43,131 nucleotides of DNA, from assembly GCF_000956595.1 (NCBI RefSeq), contig NZ_JYOO01000039.1:1-43131 (forward strand), given 5' to 3'. The DNA comes from Priestia aryabhattai B8W22 (GTDB lineage: Bacteria > Bacillota > Bacilli > Bacillales > Bacillaceae_H). Under the pieces are notes generated by a model. The model did no database searches. It saw only the letters and a list, made by a program, of their open reading frames with translations, and had not been told where the DNA came from. The position numbers and the translations under genes were made by a program. Positions 8,083 to 15,774 of the stretch are shown here, piece by piece. How positions within the stretch are numbered: position 1 is the first letter of the stretch; each line of letters opens with the position of its first letter.

Positions 8083-8114
8083 AAAAAAAAGACAAAGCCT
8101 TTTAGCTTTGCCTT
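8083..8114 (-). terminator. Intrinsic terminator after the NlpC/P60 gene
   Basis: CAAAGC and GCTTTG form the stem core, extended with mismatches. Eight T follow on the minus strand. Confidence 0.7.
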
Positions 8115-8135
8115 GTTTATTTATTAAATTATGAG

Positions 8136-8810
8136 TCAGTTGGCTGCAATACGCTTTGCTCCTATATAGCGCTCTTTCCAATAGCTTGAATTTTTATCGC
8201 TGATTGTAACGCCTTTAGAAGACGATGCGTTAATAAACTTTCCGTCTCCAAGATAAATGCCTGCATGAGAAGGACCTTCTTTGTACGTTTCAAAGAAAAC
8301 AAGATCTCCTACCTGCGGTTCACTTACATTTTCACCTGCTTTATAGATATCTTCAATCGTTCTTGGAATATCAACGCCTACGCTTTCTTTATATACGTAC
8401 TGAAGATATCCACTGCAGTCAAATCCCGAAGGTGTGGTGCCGCCCCATTTGTACGGCGTACCCATTAAGGATTTTGCTTTGCTGATTACTTTATCCGTAT
8501 TCACTTCTGATTCGCCTTCTACAACGCCGCCTTTACCTAATGCATTGTATGTATTCTCTCCAACAACTCCATCTGCTTCTAGGTTATGTTTCTCTTGAAA
8601 AGCCATAACCGCTTTTTTTGTTTCATAATTAAAATAACGCGATACTTCGCCTTTTAAAAATCCTTTATCTTTTAAAACCGTTTTAACTTGTTCAACATCC
8701 TCATTTGTCATCCCTTGTTTTAAAACCGTGTCGCCAAACGCAGCATGTCCCATTGCCGGACTTGCAAATAAAGCTCCTCCTACAAGAAGCGCCGATAGCA
8801 TTTTTTTCAT
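8136..8810 (-). CDS. Secreted NlpC/P60 peptidoglycan endopeptidase with PG-binding domain
   Basis: A 224-residue exported wall hydrolase. A signal peptide (MKKMLSALLVGGALFASPAMGHA, shown by its K-K start, hydrophobic core and AxA-like end) is followed by a peptidoglycan_binding_1 domain (about 28-92). The NlpC/P60 domain (about 105-224) has catalytic Cys near 132 in FDCSGYLQYVY and His near 182 in SHAGIYLGDG. Such enzymes cleave the D-gamma-Glu to diamino-acid bond of stem peptides. ATG 8810 follows GGGGAGG; an in-frame ATG at 8831 is less well placed. A WalR-type box and promoter precede it, making it a likely WalRK target alongside YocH- and LytE-type hydrolases. Confidence 0.9.
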   Translation of the reverse strand: MKKMLSALLVGGALFASPAMGHAAFGDTVLKQGMTNEDVEQVKTVLKDKGFLKGEVSRYFNYETKKAVMAFQEKHNLEADGVVGENTYNALGKGGVVEGESEVNTDKVISKAKSLMGTPYKWGGTTPSGFDCSGYLQYVYKESVGVDIPRTIEDIYKAGENVSEPQVGDLVFFETYKEGPSHAGIYLGDGKFINASSSKGVTISDKNSSYWKERYIGAKRIAAN

Positions 8811-8848
8811 TTCGTTTCCTCCCCGAATCATGTTTTAAGCACCGTACA

Positions 8849-8876
8849 ACCATACCATCTGCGGATAACAATTCAA
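8849..8876 (-). promoter_or_regulatory. Sigma-A promoter of the NlpC/P60 gene
   Basis: On the minus strand TTGAAT (8871-8876) and an extended -10 TGGTATGGT (TATGGT at 8849-8854) are 16 bases apart. They sit just downstream of the WalR-type box. Confidence 0.55.
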
Positions 8877-8903
8877 TTAATAGAAGATAACAATTTGATA
8901 ACA
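8865..8903 (-). promoter_or_regulatory. WalR (YycF)-type box upstream of the NlpC/P60 gene
   Basis: The minus strand reads TGTTAT-CAAAT-TGTTAT (8903 down to 8887), an exact fit to the WalR consensus TGTWAH-N5-TGTWAH. A third TGTTAT follows at 8865-8870, 22 bases (two helical turns) further on and in phase. The pair is centred about 50 bases upstream of the expected transcription start, as expected for activation. Confidence 0.65.
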
Positions 8904-8995
8904 ATCTTCTTAAACAGCCTCAACTCTTGGATGTAAAACGCCGAAATATAAGAAGAAGAGAAACACAACTATTCTAGCAAATAAAGGTGATAAAC

Positions 8996-10284
8996 ATGAA
9001 TTGGTTTAAACGAAACAACGTACCCGCCGAAGCCGCGACTGTCGAATCCATCACTGTAAAGCTTCATGTATCGAACCCGGTGATAAAAAAGCAGATTAAC
9101 ATGATTTCTTTAACAGCAGAGGACCTCGAACGGATTGCCAGATTTCAAGTACACGCGCTGAACGCCATCGAAGAAATCGTGAATGATTTTTACAAAGCTA
9201 TTGGCGAACAGGCTCATTTGGTTGCGATTATCGAAAAGCACAGCAGTGTCCACGCATTAAAACAAACGTTAAAACAGCACATCTTAGAAATGTTTGATGG
9301 ACAAATAGACGACGCTTTTGTGGTAAAACGTCAAAAAATCTCCAAGATGCACGTTAAAATTGGACTTGAGCCAAACTGGTATTTGTGCGCATTTCAAAAT
9401 TTATTTACGTCGCTTCTTTCAGTATGTGAACGTACGATGGAATCGAAAGAAGATTGTCTTGCTTTTATTGCAAGTATGACAAAGCTTATTAGTCTAGAAC
9501 AGCAAATTGTGTTAAAAGCCTATGAGCTTGAATATGACGAACAGCGCGCTGGACTTCAGACTCAAAAAGAGCAAATTCAGCTAGAAATCTCTCGTACATC
9601 ATCTATCCTTTCTTCGTTATCTGAAGAAACGAAGAAATTTATGAATCAAATGCACAATCAGTCTTCTGACGTCGTTTCTTATGCAAACAAAAGCTCCCAA
9701 TTGGCAGAAGTCATTGAAAAAGAATCCGTTACGAGTCAAGCAAAATTAAAAGAGGAACAAAACATGCTTGGAAGCATACAAAAAATACGTCGCTCATTCA
9801 AAACAAAATGAAAACGCTCGAACATACATCACAGCAAATTCATCAAATCGTTTCGATTGTTACTTCTATTGCGGAGCAAACGAATTTATTAGCATTAAAC
9901 GCTTCGATTGAGTCTGCTCGAGCAGGCGAGCATGGAAAAGGATTTGCAGTGGTGGCACAGGAAGTACGAAAACTTGCAGAAGAAACGAAGAAATCTATTT
10001 CTAATATTTCTACTTTTATCGGAGACATTCAAAAACAAATCGAAAGCGTCTCGGCGTTAGGCGGAGAAGTCGCTACATTAACAAAAGATACGGCTGACAA
10101 TATGAACAATATTACTTCTTTTTTCACGAATGTCCTTAGCATAACAACCGAGAACAAACAGCAAACCGTTCTAACAAAAAAAGAGCTTGATAAAATCGCT
10201 GACGTAATGAAGCAGCTATCTCTGCGGATTGAGAAGATGGCACATTCCTCAGAAGAACTTGAACGGTTAACTGAAAAAAGTTGA
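8996..10284 (+). pseudogene. hemAT: Heme-based aerotaxis transducer HemAT, single-base frameshift
   Basis: A soluble globin-coupled chemotaxis receptor that senses O2 and signals to CheA. The globin domain (about residues 30-180) has the proximal His in KMHVKIGLEPNWYLCAF (about H119). The MCP hairpin tip ([20 protein letters not shown]) lies in a different frame. The switch falls at an A6 tract (9780-9785); adding one A restores [12 protein letters not shown] and gives 429 residues, close to the 432 of B. subtilis HemAT. As read, the first frame stops at 9811 without the signalling hairpin. ATG 8996 follows AAAGGTG. Either a real null or phase-variable allele, or a homopolymer sequencing error. 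Confidence 0.85.
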
Positions 10285-10289
10285 TATGC

Positions 10290-10327
10290 AAAAAAGCCTT
10301 CTCAGCTTGCACAAGAAGGCTTTTTTA
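10290..10327. terminator. Bidirectional terminator between hemAT and hpr
   Basis: GCCTTCT and AGAAGGC pair across an 11-base loop, flanked by six A and six T. It serves both convergent genes. Confidence 0.85.
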
Positions 10328-10855
10328 TTTTTTCAAGCTAGCGGGCTCTTGAGAAGAACGTTCGATAAACTGGACAAAATCCTCTCCGTATATGCTTCGA
10401 ATCAGAGCCGTCAGCTCTACAAAGTCAGGCAGCTCTCCGTAAACATCTCGCAGCGGCATCGCTCCTTGAAACAAAGGATTTTCAAGAGGGTTATAATCCT
10501 CGATCGTTTTTAAAAACATCTTTTTTCCTTCTTCTGTGAGCTGTACGTATGTATTCCGCTTATCTTTCTCATTTTTAGAAAGGGTAAGATAGCCCCGCAG
10601 GTGCAATTTTTTTGCAAAGTTAAAAGCTGTGGATAAATGCATAACGCCTAGCTTTGAAATGTCGGTCATTGAAGCAATTTCCAGCTGATAAGCAATCCCC
10701 AAAATGTGATGCTCATTAATGCTCAGATCGTACGGCTTAACCCACTGTTCCCAATCCTTTTCAGTAGACTTCCAAAGAGCTTTGCTTACTTGCATCACAA
10801 GCTGATTAAACAGCATGGCATCTTTAATCGTATCTTGATTTAACGTGCGTTTCAC
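10325..10855 (-). CDS. hpr: Hpr/ScoC, MarR-family transition-state regulator
   Basis: A 176-residue MarR-type winged-helix repressor. In B. subtilis Hpr represses extracellular protease and sporulation genes and oligopeptide permeases. The stretch SKALWKSTEKDWEQWVKPYD, then NEHHILGIAYQL, GVMHLSTAFNFAKKL and DKRNTYVQLTEEG are near-identical to B. subtilis Hpr. It is about 27 residues shorter, lacking the acidic C-terminal tail. The start is GTG 10855 with GAGGAAG upstream; it gives an N-terminus that aligns with B. subtilis Hpr. It stands alone, convergent with hemAT. Confidence 0.93.
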   Translation of the reverse strand: MKRTLNQDTIKDAMLFNQLVMQVSKALWKSTEKDWEQWVKPYDLSINEHHILGIAYQLEIASMTDISKLGVMHLSTAFNFAKKLHLRGYLTLSKNEKDKRNTYVQLTEEGKKMFLKTIEDYNPLENPLFQGAMPLRDVYGELPDFVELTALIRSIYGEDFVQFIERSSQEPASLKK

Positions 10856-11011
10856 CTCTTCACTTCCTCTCTAGAAATGCAACCGTTCACATCATTTTTC
10901 CCTAAGACTTTATAAATAAAAAGAATGAAAATATATACAGAATATTATACATGATTGCTTATATATTTCAACTTATTTTGCATAAAAATAAATTTAAACG
11001 TTTCTTTATGT

Positions 11012-11053
11012 AAAAAAACAGGCGTGAACGCTGAACGTTCACGCCTGTTTTTT
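11012..11053 (-). terminator. Intrinsic terminator of sigV-rsiV
   Basis: AACAGGCGTGAACG and CGTTCACGCCTGTT form a long perfect stem around CTGAA, overlapping the last codons of rsiV. T-runs flank both sides. Confidence 0.9.
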
Positions 11054-11915
11054 AATGAATATACCGTTTACCAACTAGAAGGTTTGAAATAACGCCCGTC
11101 GGAATTTCAAACTCAATGTTTCCCATATATCCTGGAGCGACTTTGTATTTATCAAATACAATTCTAAGCTTGTGATCTTTTGTAATGTAGAAGCTTTGAT
11201 TTTCAGGAATCTCTTTAAAAGGATCCATATCTTCTTCAGTCAGCCAGTAGATTTTGCCTTCTTCATGCTTCATGTGATCTTTCATTTGCTGTTTAATATT
11301 TTCACTAATGACCTTTATATAGCGTTTATCTTTGAACAAACTTGGAAGCGTAACGAGCACTTCGTGTTTTTTATCAATCGTGTCGTACTGATTGACGCTC
11401 GACGTTGAAGCTCTCGATTCTTCCACATATCGATGAACCACAAGCAAATCATCGGTATCCGTCATAATACTATAGCCGCTGCTGACAGCCACGTTTCCTT
11501 TCTCTCCTTTTTCTAATGTTTTCATCTCTTTTTTAAACTGTTCATACAGCTTCTCATTTTCTTTTATATACTTTTCATTCAAGCTTGTTTGAAGACTTTT
11601 GTTTTCCAAGCCTGAAATTGATGGTGTTTTCACGTCAATACGAGAATGCTTTTCTTCTTGCTTTAGTTCATCAAATGTGATCACTTCTACTACTTTTCCA
11701 AGTACAGGGATTTTCGCCATTGCATTTGCCGCATCTGGACTTGCATTCACCGTTGTGATAAAAATCATCGCTGCTGCCGCAATCGCGCTCGGCCAAATGT
11801 AGAATTTCTTTTTACGAGGGTGTGAAGAAAGTGCCTTTGCAACAACATCATCTAATTCGTCTGGAATAGGAATGTCATGATACTGCTTCTTTAACTTTTC
11901 TATTTTTTCATTCAT
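11052..11915 (-). CDS. rsiV: Anti-sigma-V factor RsiV-like (lysozyme-sensing)
   Basis: A 287-residue single-pass membrane protein. A cytoplasmic anti-sigma segment (1-38) precedes one transmembrane helix (FYIWPSAIAAAAMIFITTV) with a nearby small-residue signal-peptidase-like site. The extracellular part contains the DUF3298-type domain (about 150-270; EVLVTLPSLFKDKRY and FYITKDHKLRIVFDKY). In B. subtilis RsiV binds lysozyme there, is cut by signal peptidase then RasP, and frees SigV. Its ATG overlaps the sigV stop by ATGA, the usual coupling for sigma/anti-sigma pairs. Assignment rests on this context plus the domain. Confidence 0.88.
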   Translation of the reverse strand: MNEKIEKLKKQYHDIPIPDELDDVVAKALSSHPRKKKFYIWPSAIAAAAMIFITTVNASPDAANAMAKIPVLGKVVEVITFDELKQEEKHSRIDVKTPSISGLENKSLQTSLNEKYIKENEKLYEQFKKEMKTLEKGEKGNVAVSSGYSIMTDTDDLLVVHRYVEESRASTSSVNQYDTIDKKHEVLVTLPSLFKDKRYIKVISENIKQQMKDHMKHEEGKIYWLTEEDMDPFKEIPENQSFYITKDHKLRIVFDKYKVAPGYMGNIEFEIPTGVISNLLVGKRYIH

Positions 11916-12409
11916 TGTTCTAAGTCCTCCGTCATCGTAATCCGCAACAGGTTCAACGCTCTGTAGAGTCTTGTCTTTACCGTATTTACATTTTCCTCAA
12001 TAATTTCCGCAATTTCGTCCATTTTTAAATCTTCGAAAAACCGCAGAATAATAATGGTCTTATATTTAACCGGCAGCTGATCCATTGCTTGTTTTAAATC
12101 GATATCTTCATACTGATCTTCACGTCCGCTGCTCAGATACTCAAGCGCTTCATCGTTCACAAGCGTTAAACGTTTATGCTTACGCAGGAAATCGATTGCT
12201 GTTCGTACAACAATTTTATAAAGCCAGCTTTTAATCGATTGAATATCCTTGATACTGTCCATTGAAATGAGTGCTTTTTTAATCGATTCTTGCACTATAT
12301 CAAGCGCATCTTCTTGATTTTTCACGTAGCTAAAAGCAAGCCGGTAAAAATCCGCTTTATGCTCGGTTATGCACGCTACGAGCATCTGATGTGCATCATG
12401 TTTTTTCAT
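11912..12409 (-). CDS. sigV: ECF sigma factor SigV-like
   Basis: A 165-residue group IV sigma factor with sigma-2 (FYRLAFSYVKNQEDALDIVQ, about 21-40; WLYKIVVRTAIDFLR) and sigma-4 (LPVKYKTIIILRFFEDLKMD, then NVNTVKTRLYRAL helix-turn-helix). Its partner is the RsiV-like gene translated from the overlapping ATGA. In B. subtilis SigV turns on lysozyme-resistance functions. An ECF promoter of the same type as that of the divergent deacetylase lies in front, consistent with autoregulation. GGGG precedes ATG 12409 at rather long spacing. Confidence 0.9.
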   Translation of the reverse strand: MKKHDAHQMLVACITEHKADFYRLAFSYVKNQEDALDIVQESIKKALISMDSIKDIQSIKSWLYKIVVRTAIDFLRKHKRLTLVNDEALEYLSSGREDQYEDIDLKQAMDQLPVKYKTIIILRFFEDLKMDEIAEIIEENVNTVKTRLYRALNLLRITMTEDLEQ

Positions 12410-12458
12410 TGTCTTTCATACCCCTTCTATTTTTTCTTGCTGAAGTACATCTATAAGG

Positions 12459-12487
12459 TAGACGGAATGAGTAGAAAAATAGTTTGG
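12459..12487 (-). promoter_or_regulatory. ECF promoter of sigV-rsiV
   Basis: On the minus strand CCAAAC (12482-12487), 17 bases, then CGTCTA (12459-12464). The AAAC/CGTC pairing is the extracytoplasmic-function type expected for SigV autoregulation. Confidence 0.65.
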
Positions 12488-12502
12488 TTTTTTTCAAAAA
12501 AG

Positions 12503-12531
12503 TAAAACTAAATGATGGTCTCATGCGTCTA
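12503..12531 (+). promoter_or_regulatory. ECF promoter of the divergent polysaccharide deacetylase
   Basis: TAAAAC (12503-12508), 17 bases, then CGTCTA (12526-12531). Spacing and -10 box are identical to the divergent sigV promoter, and the two -35 boxes are only 15 bases apart, indicating shared control by SigV. Confidence 0.65.
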
Positions 12532-12567
12532 TTAGGTAGATATATACAAAAAGGGGAATATTACTAC

Positions 12568-13977
12568 ATGAAAACCATGGGCTACAAACGTATTTTGACA
12601 ATGCTTGGATGCTGTATTTTGTTTCTTGGTACAGCAGGGTATATCGTCAAAGCAAACAGTACAGAGAAAAAAACGGCAAGTATTCAAACAGATCAAACCT
12701 ATCCAAACGTTGAAATTCAAACGCTAGTTAAGGACCTTACCGACGGAGGCTATGCCATTAGTTACCCTTCCTTTGGTAAAAAAGAAATCGATCAATCCAT
12801 TCACGCTTACGTAACAGATCAAGTGGCACACTATGAAAAAAAGCTGAAGAAGCAGTCAAAAAAGAAAAAATCTGAATTAACGATTACATATAAAATCGTC
12901 CATTACAGCAAGCAAACGCTAAGCGTTGTCTTTGATGAATATGAATCTGTAAATGGAGAGAAAGGAACGTCTTCTCTCAAAACTTTTACATTTGACCTGC
13001 CTGCTCAAAAACAAATAACGTTAAAGAATTTATTTAACGAGGATGCAAACTATTTAGATCGCCTTTCGGCTATTTCATATGCTGAATTAAAAAAACAAAT
13101 GAAAAAAGCTGATTTTGACCCGGACCTTCAAAAAGGAACTCAGGCAGCTGATCAAAATTTCAGTCAGTTTGCGCTGCTTGAAAACAGTATTGTGATTTAT
13201 TTCAAGCCTTATCAGCTAGGTGCTGAACAAACGAAAACGAAAACAATCGCGATCCAAAAAGATTTATTTAAAGACATGCTGAGCGATGCTTACAAAGACG
13301 AAGCAGCAAATAAAAATAAAGTCAAAGAAACGCCTCCAAAACATATCGTTAACGAACTGCCCCAGCAAGGAGCGCCTATCGATCCAACTAAAAAAGTCGT
13401 TGCGATGACCTTTGATGATGGACCTAGCCCTTCATCTACAAATGTGATTTTAGATGGATTAAAAGAAGTGAACGGGCACGCTACCTTTTTTGTGTTAGGA
13501 AGCCGCGTTCAATATTACCCTGAAACAATCGAACGTATGGTGAAAGAAGGCAACGAAGTCGGAAATCACTCTTGGGATCACCCTCAGCTCACTCGTTTAA
13601 ACGAAGTGCAGGTCAAACACCAAATAGGAGATACTCAAGCGCTCATTAAACAAGTCAGCGGATATGAACCACTGCATCTACGCCCTCCCTATGGAGCTGT
13701 GAGCGCAAATGTAAGACGTTATATCGGAAATATTGGCGTGACTCTATGGGATATCGATCCTGAAGATTGGAAATATAGAAACGTTCCTCACTCCGTTCAA
13801 GCAGTCATGAGTCAAGTCAGAGACGGGAAAGTTATTTTAATGCATGATATTTATCAAACAAGTGCCGAAGCAGCCGTTGAAATTATGAAGAAGCTTCATA
13901 CACAAGGATATCAGCTTGTTACGATTTCAGAGCTAGAACAAGTAAAAAAAGAGCGGGAACAGCTGCACTTGCATTAG
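12568..13977 (+). CDS. Membrane-anchored polysaccharide deacetylase, PdaC/PdaV-like, with DUF3298 domain
   Basis: A 469-residue exported protein. An N-terminal membrane anchor (ILTMLGCCILFLGTAGYIV) precedes a DUF4163/DUF3298-type region (about 40-260), the same domain class as the lysozyme sensor of RsiV. The C-terminal NodB deacetylase (about 285-460) has TFDDGPSPS, the metal-binding HSWDH, RPPYGAV, DIDPEDW and ILMHD. Such enzymes remove acetyl groups from peptidoglycan sugars and block lysozyme. B. subtilis PdaC has the same layout. ATG 12568 follows AAGGGG; the frame is open upstream but crosses the promoter. Divergence from sigV-rsiV supports a lysozyme-response role. Confidence 0.9.
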   Translation: MKTMGYKRILTMLGCCILFLGTAGYIVKANSTEKKTASIQTDQTYPNVEIQTLVKDLTDGGYAISYPSFGKKEIDQSIHAYVTDQVAHYEKKLKKQSKKKKSELTITYKIVHYSKQTLSVVFDEYESVNGEKGTSSLKTFTFDLPAQKQITLKNLFNEDANYLDRLSAISYAELKKQMKKADFDPDLQKGTQAADQNFSQFALLENSIVIYFKPYQLGAEQTKTKTIAIQKDLFKDMLSDAYKDEAANKNKVKETPPKHIVNELPQQGAPIDPTKKVVAMTFDDGPSPSSTNVILDGLKEVNGHATFFVLGSRVQYYPETIERMVKEGNEVGNHSWDHPQLTRLNEVQVKHQIGDTQALIKQVSGYEPLHLRPPYGAVSANVRRYIGNIGVTLWDIDPEDWKYRNVPHSVQAVMSQVRDGKVILMHDIYQTSAEAAVEIMKKLHTQGYQLVTISELEQVKKEREQLHLH

Positions 13978-13994
13978 AGAATCGCAGACGAATT

Positions 13995-14032
13995 CGCTGC
14001 AGCCATTATGATGGTTGCAGCGCTTTTGTTTT
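13995..14032 (+). terminator. Intrinsic terminator of the deacetylase gene
   Basis: CGCTGCAGCCAT and ATGGTTGCAGCG pair with one mismatch around a TATG loop. A T-rich tail follows. Confidence 0.85.
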
Positions 14033-14161
14033 TTAGCTTTTTCCAAATAAATGCTTTGTATGCAATTTTTAATAGAGCAATCCAAGCGTAAGACCAAAAA
14101 AATAACAAAAACTATCGGTAGAATGTTTTTAAGAAAAAAATAAAAACGGAGAGTGAGACAT

Positions 14162-14395
14162 ATGAAAATCGTTTGGATATCAGCTTTGCTGTTAGGATGC
14201 TTAATGGGATTTTCTATCGGTGTGGATATGATGCAAGGATTTAGTTTTTCCATGGCCTTGCAAAATCCCTACAGTCCGTTTCGTGTTATAGAGTTTGCTG
14301 AACTATTTGTCCTTTTTTTCCTTTTGTTCTGTTTTGCAGTTGAAGTATTTTACCGCTCATTTAAAGTAAAAAAAGCAAAACAGCAACAAAAATAA
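14162..14395 (+). CDS. Small two-helix membrane protein, unknown function
   Basis: A 77-residue protein with two hydrophobic helices (WISALLLGCLMGFSIGV, about 4-22, and FAELFVLFFLLFCFAVEVFY, about 45-66) and a basic, Gln-rich tail (KVKKAKQQQK). The linker PYSPFRVIE is polar. I do not recognise it. GGAG precedes ATG 14162 at ten bases; a GTG at 14153 is too close to that site. No homologue-based function can be claimed; it stands between the SigV-linked deacetylase and the GY-repeat surface protein. Confidence 0.6.
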   Translation: MKIVWISALLLGCLMGFSIGVDMMQGFSFSMALQNPYSPFRVIEFAELFVLFFLLFCFAVEVFYRSFKVKKAKQQQK

Positions 14396-14559
14396 AACTC
14401 CGTAAAAAACACATATTTCTCCTTTTTACCACCTATTCTCCTTTCCATTTAAATGTTATAATTTTCATAATTGGAGAAACTTTTACACGCCTTTCTCCAT
14501 GGAAAGCTGTACGCTTAAACTACAAAATAAATATTAACTTTGAACTAAAAGGTGAAGAA

Positions 14560-15723
14560 ATGATGAAAAAAAAATTAGCCGTTATTAGTACAGCTTGCTT
14601 ACTTATTCTTGCAAGTGACCCCGTCTCTTCTTATGCTACTCCTGATTCCTCTTCGGACGTTTTGGATCAGCCAACAAGCGTTACAAATGAAGATGTAAAA
14701 GCTATTTTTGACTCTCTCTATCAAGAAGGCTATTCGCTCGGAGAAGAAGATGGATACGCAGAGAAAAAATTCGAGCAGTTTGATCAAACAACAGGACTGG
14801 ACAAATCTTCTGAAGAATTCACATGGTTTATGATGGGGTATACGGTAGGATATAAAAAAGGACAGCAGCAAAAAGAGGAAGAACTCAAGACTGAACAAGA
14901 AAATGAAATGGCTGCCGGCGAAGAGGAAGGCTATCAGCAAGGCATCCTTGATTACAAACATGCTACGATTCAATCAGAAATCGACCCTTTCCCTTCTAAG
15001 TCATCCGACTGGAATAAAGGGTATGTTCAAGGCTACAAAAAAGCTATTTCTTTAATGGATCTATCTGTTAAAGCAAAAAAAGAAGGCTATGACCAAGGTC
15101 TTGAAAATGACTCAATGAGCGTTCCCAGCATGTATGATGATGAGGATGTCACACGTCAGGCTTTTACAGAAGGCTTTGAAACCGCTCAAGCCGAAGTACT
15201 GAATCAGCAAAAAAAGCAGTTTGAAAAGCAGGGCTACGTACAAGGCTATCACGACCTTTCATTAGAAGTACCTGCAGAAGCAGAGGGCGAATTGCAAACA
15301 GCCTTTGAACAAGGATACGAAAAAGGACAGAAACAAAAACAAAAAGACGTAAAAGCAGACGGATACGACTCAGCTTTCACTTATCAGACCTATAGAGCGC
15401 CTAAAAGTCTTCAAGACAAGCCTGAACTAGTAAAATGGTACAAAGCAGGTTTTTATTCGAATAAAGATGTGAAATCTTTACAGCAAAAAGCTTATAAAGA
15501 CGGCTGGAAACTAGGAAAAGAAATGAGCGTTCCAAAAAAATACAAGCAAAATAAAGCTGCGGTGGCGATGTACAAGAAATATTTTGAACAAGGCCAAAAA
15601 AAGCAGGATAAAACAGTGAGTCATATCCTGCTCGGCAGCGGTATTGTTCTTACACTGGTTGCCCTTATCATGCTATGGAGACTTCGCCTCCGTAAAAATG
15701 AAGAGACAACACTAGATAGCTAA
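14560..15723 (+). CDS. Secreted GYxxG-repeat protein with C-terminal membrane anchor
   Basis: A 387-residue protein of unknown function. It has a signal peptide (to about residue 27), about six degenerate repeats of 40-55 residues, and a C-terminal transmembrane helix (HILLGSGIVLTLVALIMLWR) followed by RLRLRKN. Repeats begin with GYxxG-type motifs (EGYSLGEEDGY, EGYQQGILDY, EGYDQGLEND, QGYVQGYHDL, DGYDSAFTYQ, DGWKLGKEM). Most continue with a Pro-containing linker and end AFxxGFxxx, FEQGYEKGQ or YFEQGQKK. Lys, Gln and Glu are abundant. The layout suggests an extracytoplasmic, membrane-tethered rod or sensor. AAAGGTG precedes two adjacent ATGs; either could start. Confidence 0.75.
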   Translation: MMKKKLAVISTACLLILASDPVSSYATPDSSSDVLDQPTSVTNEDVKAIFDSLYQEGYSLGEEDGYAEKKFEQFDQTTGLDKSSEEFTWFMMGYTVGYKKGQQQKEEELKTEQENEMAAGEEEGYQQGILDYKHATIQSEIDPFPSKSSDWNKGYVQGYKKAISLMDLSVKAKKEGYDQGLENDSMSVPSMYDDEDVTRQAFTEGFETAQAEVLNQQKKQFEKQGYVQGYHDLSLEVPAEAEGELQTAFEQGYEKGQKQKQKDVKADGYDSAFTYQTYRAPKSLQDKPELVKWYKAGFYSNKDVKSLQQKAYKDGWKLGKEMSVPKKYKQNKAAVAMYKKYFEQGQKKQDKTVSHILLGSGIVLTLVALIMLWRLRLRKNEETTLDS

Positions 15724-15735
15724 AGACGAGTACAT

Positions 15736-15773
15736 AAAAAAACCCGGAAAATTACGATTTTCCGGGTTTTTTT
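15736..15773. terminator. Bidirectional terminator between the GY-repeat gene and rocE
   Basis: CCCGGAAAAT and ATTTTCCGGG form a perfect ten-pair stem around TACG, with A-run and T-run on either side. Confidence 0.92.
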
Positions 15774-15774
15774 G

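Noticed and set aside
13933-14253. Minus-strand ORF overlapping the deacetylase end and the small membrane gene
   Set aside because: Runs through a clear terminator hairpin and two better-supported plus-strand genes.
14599-14973. Minus-strand ORF of 124 codons with many Phe and Leu
   Set aside because: It is the complement of the Lys/Glu/Gln-rich repeat protein; hydrophobicity is a mirror-image artefact.
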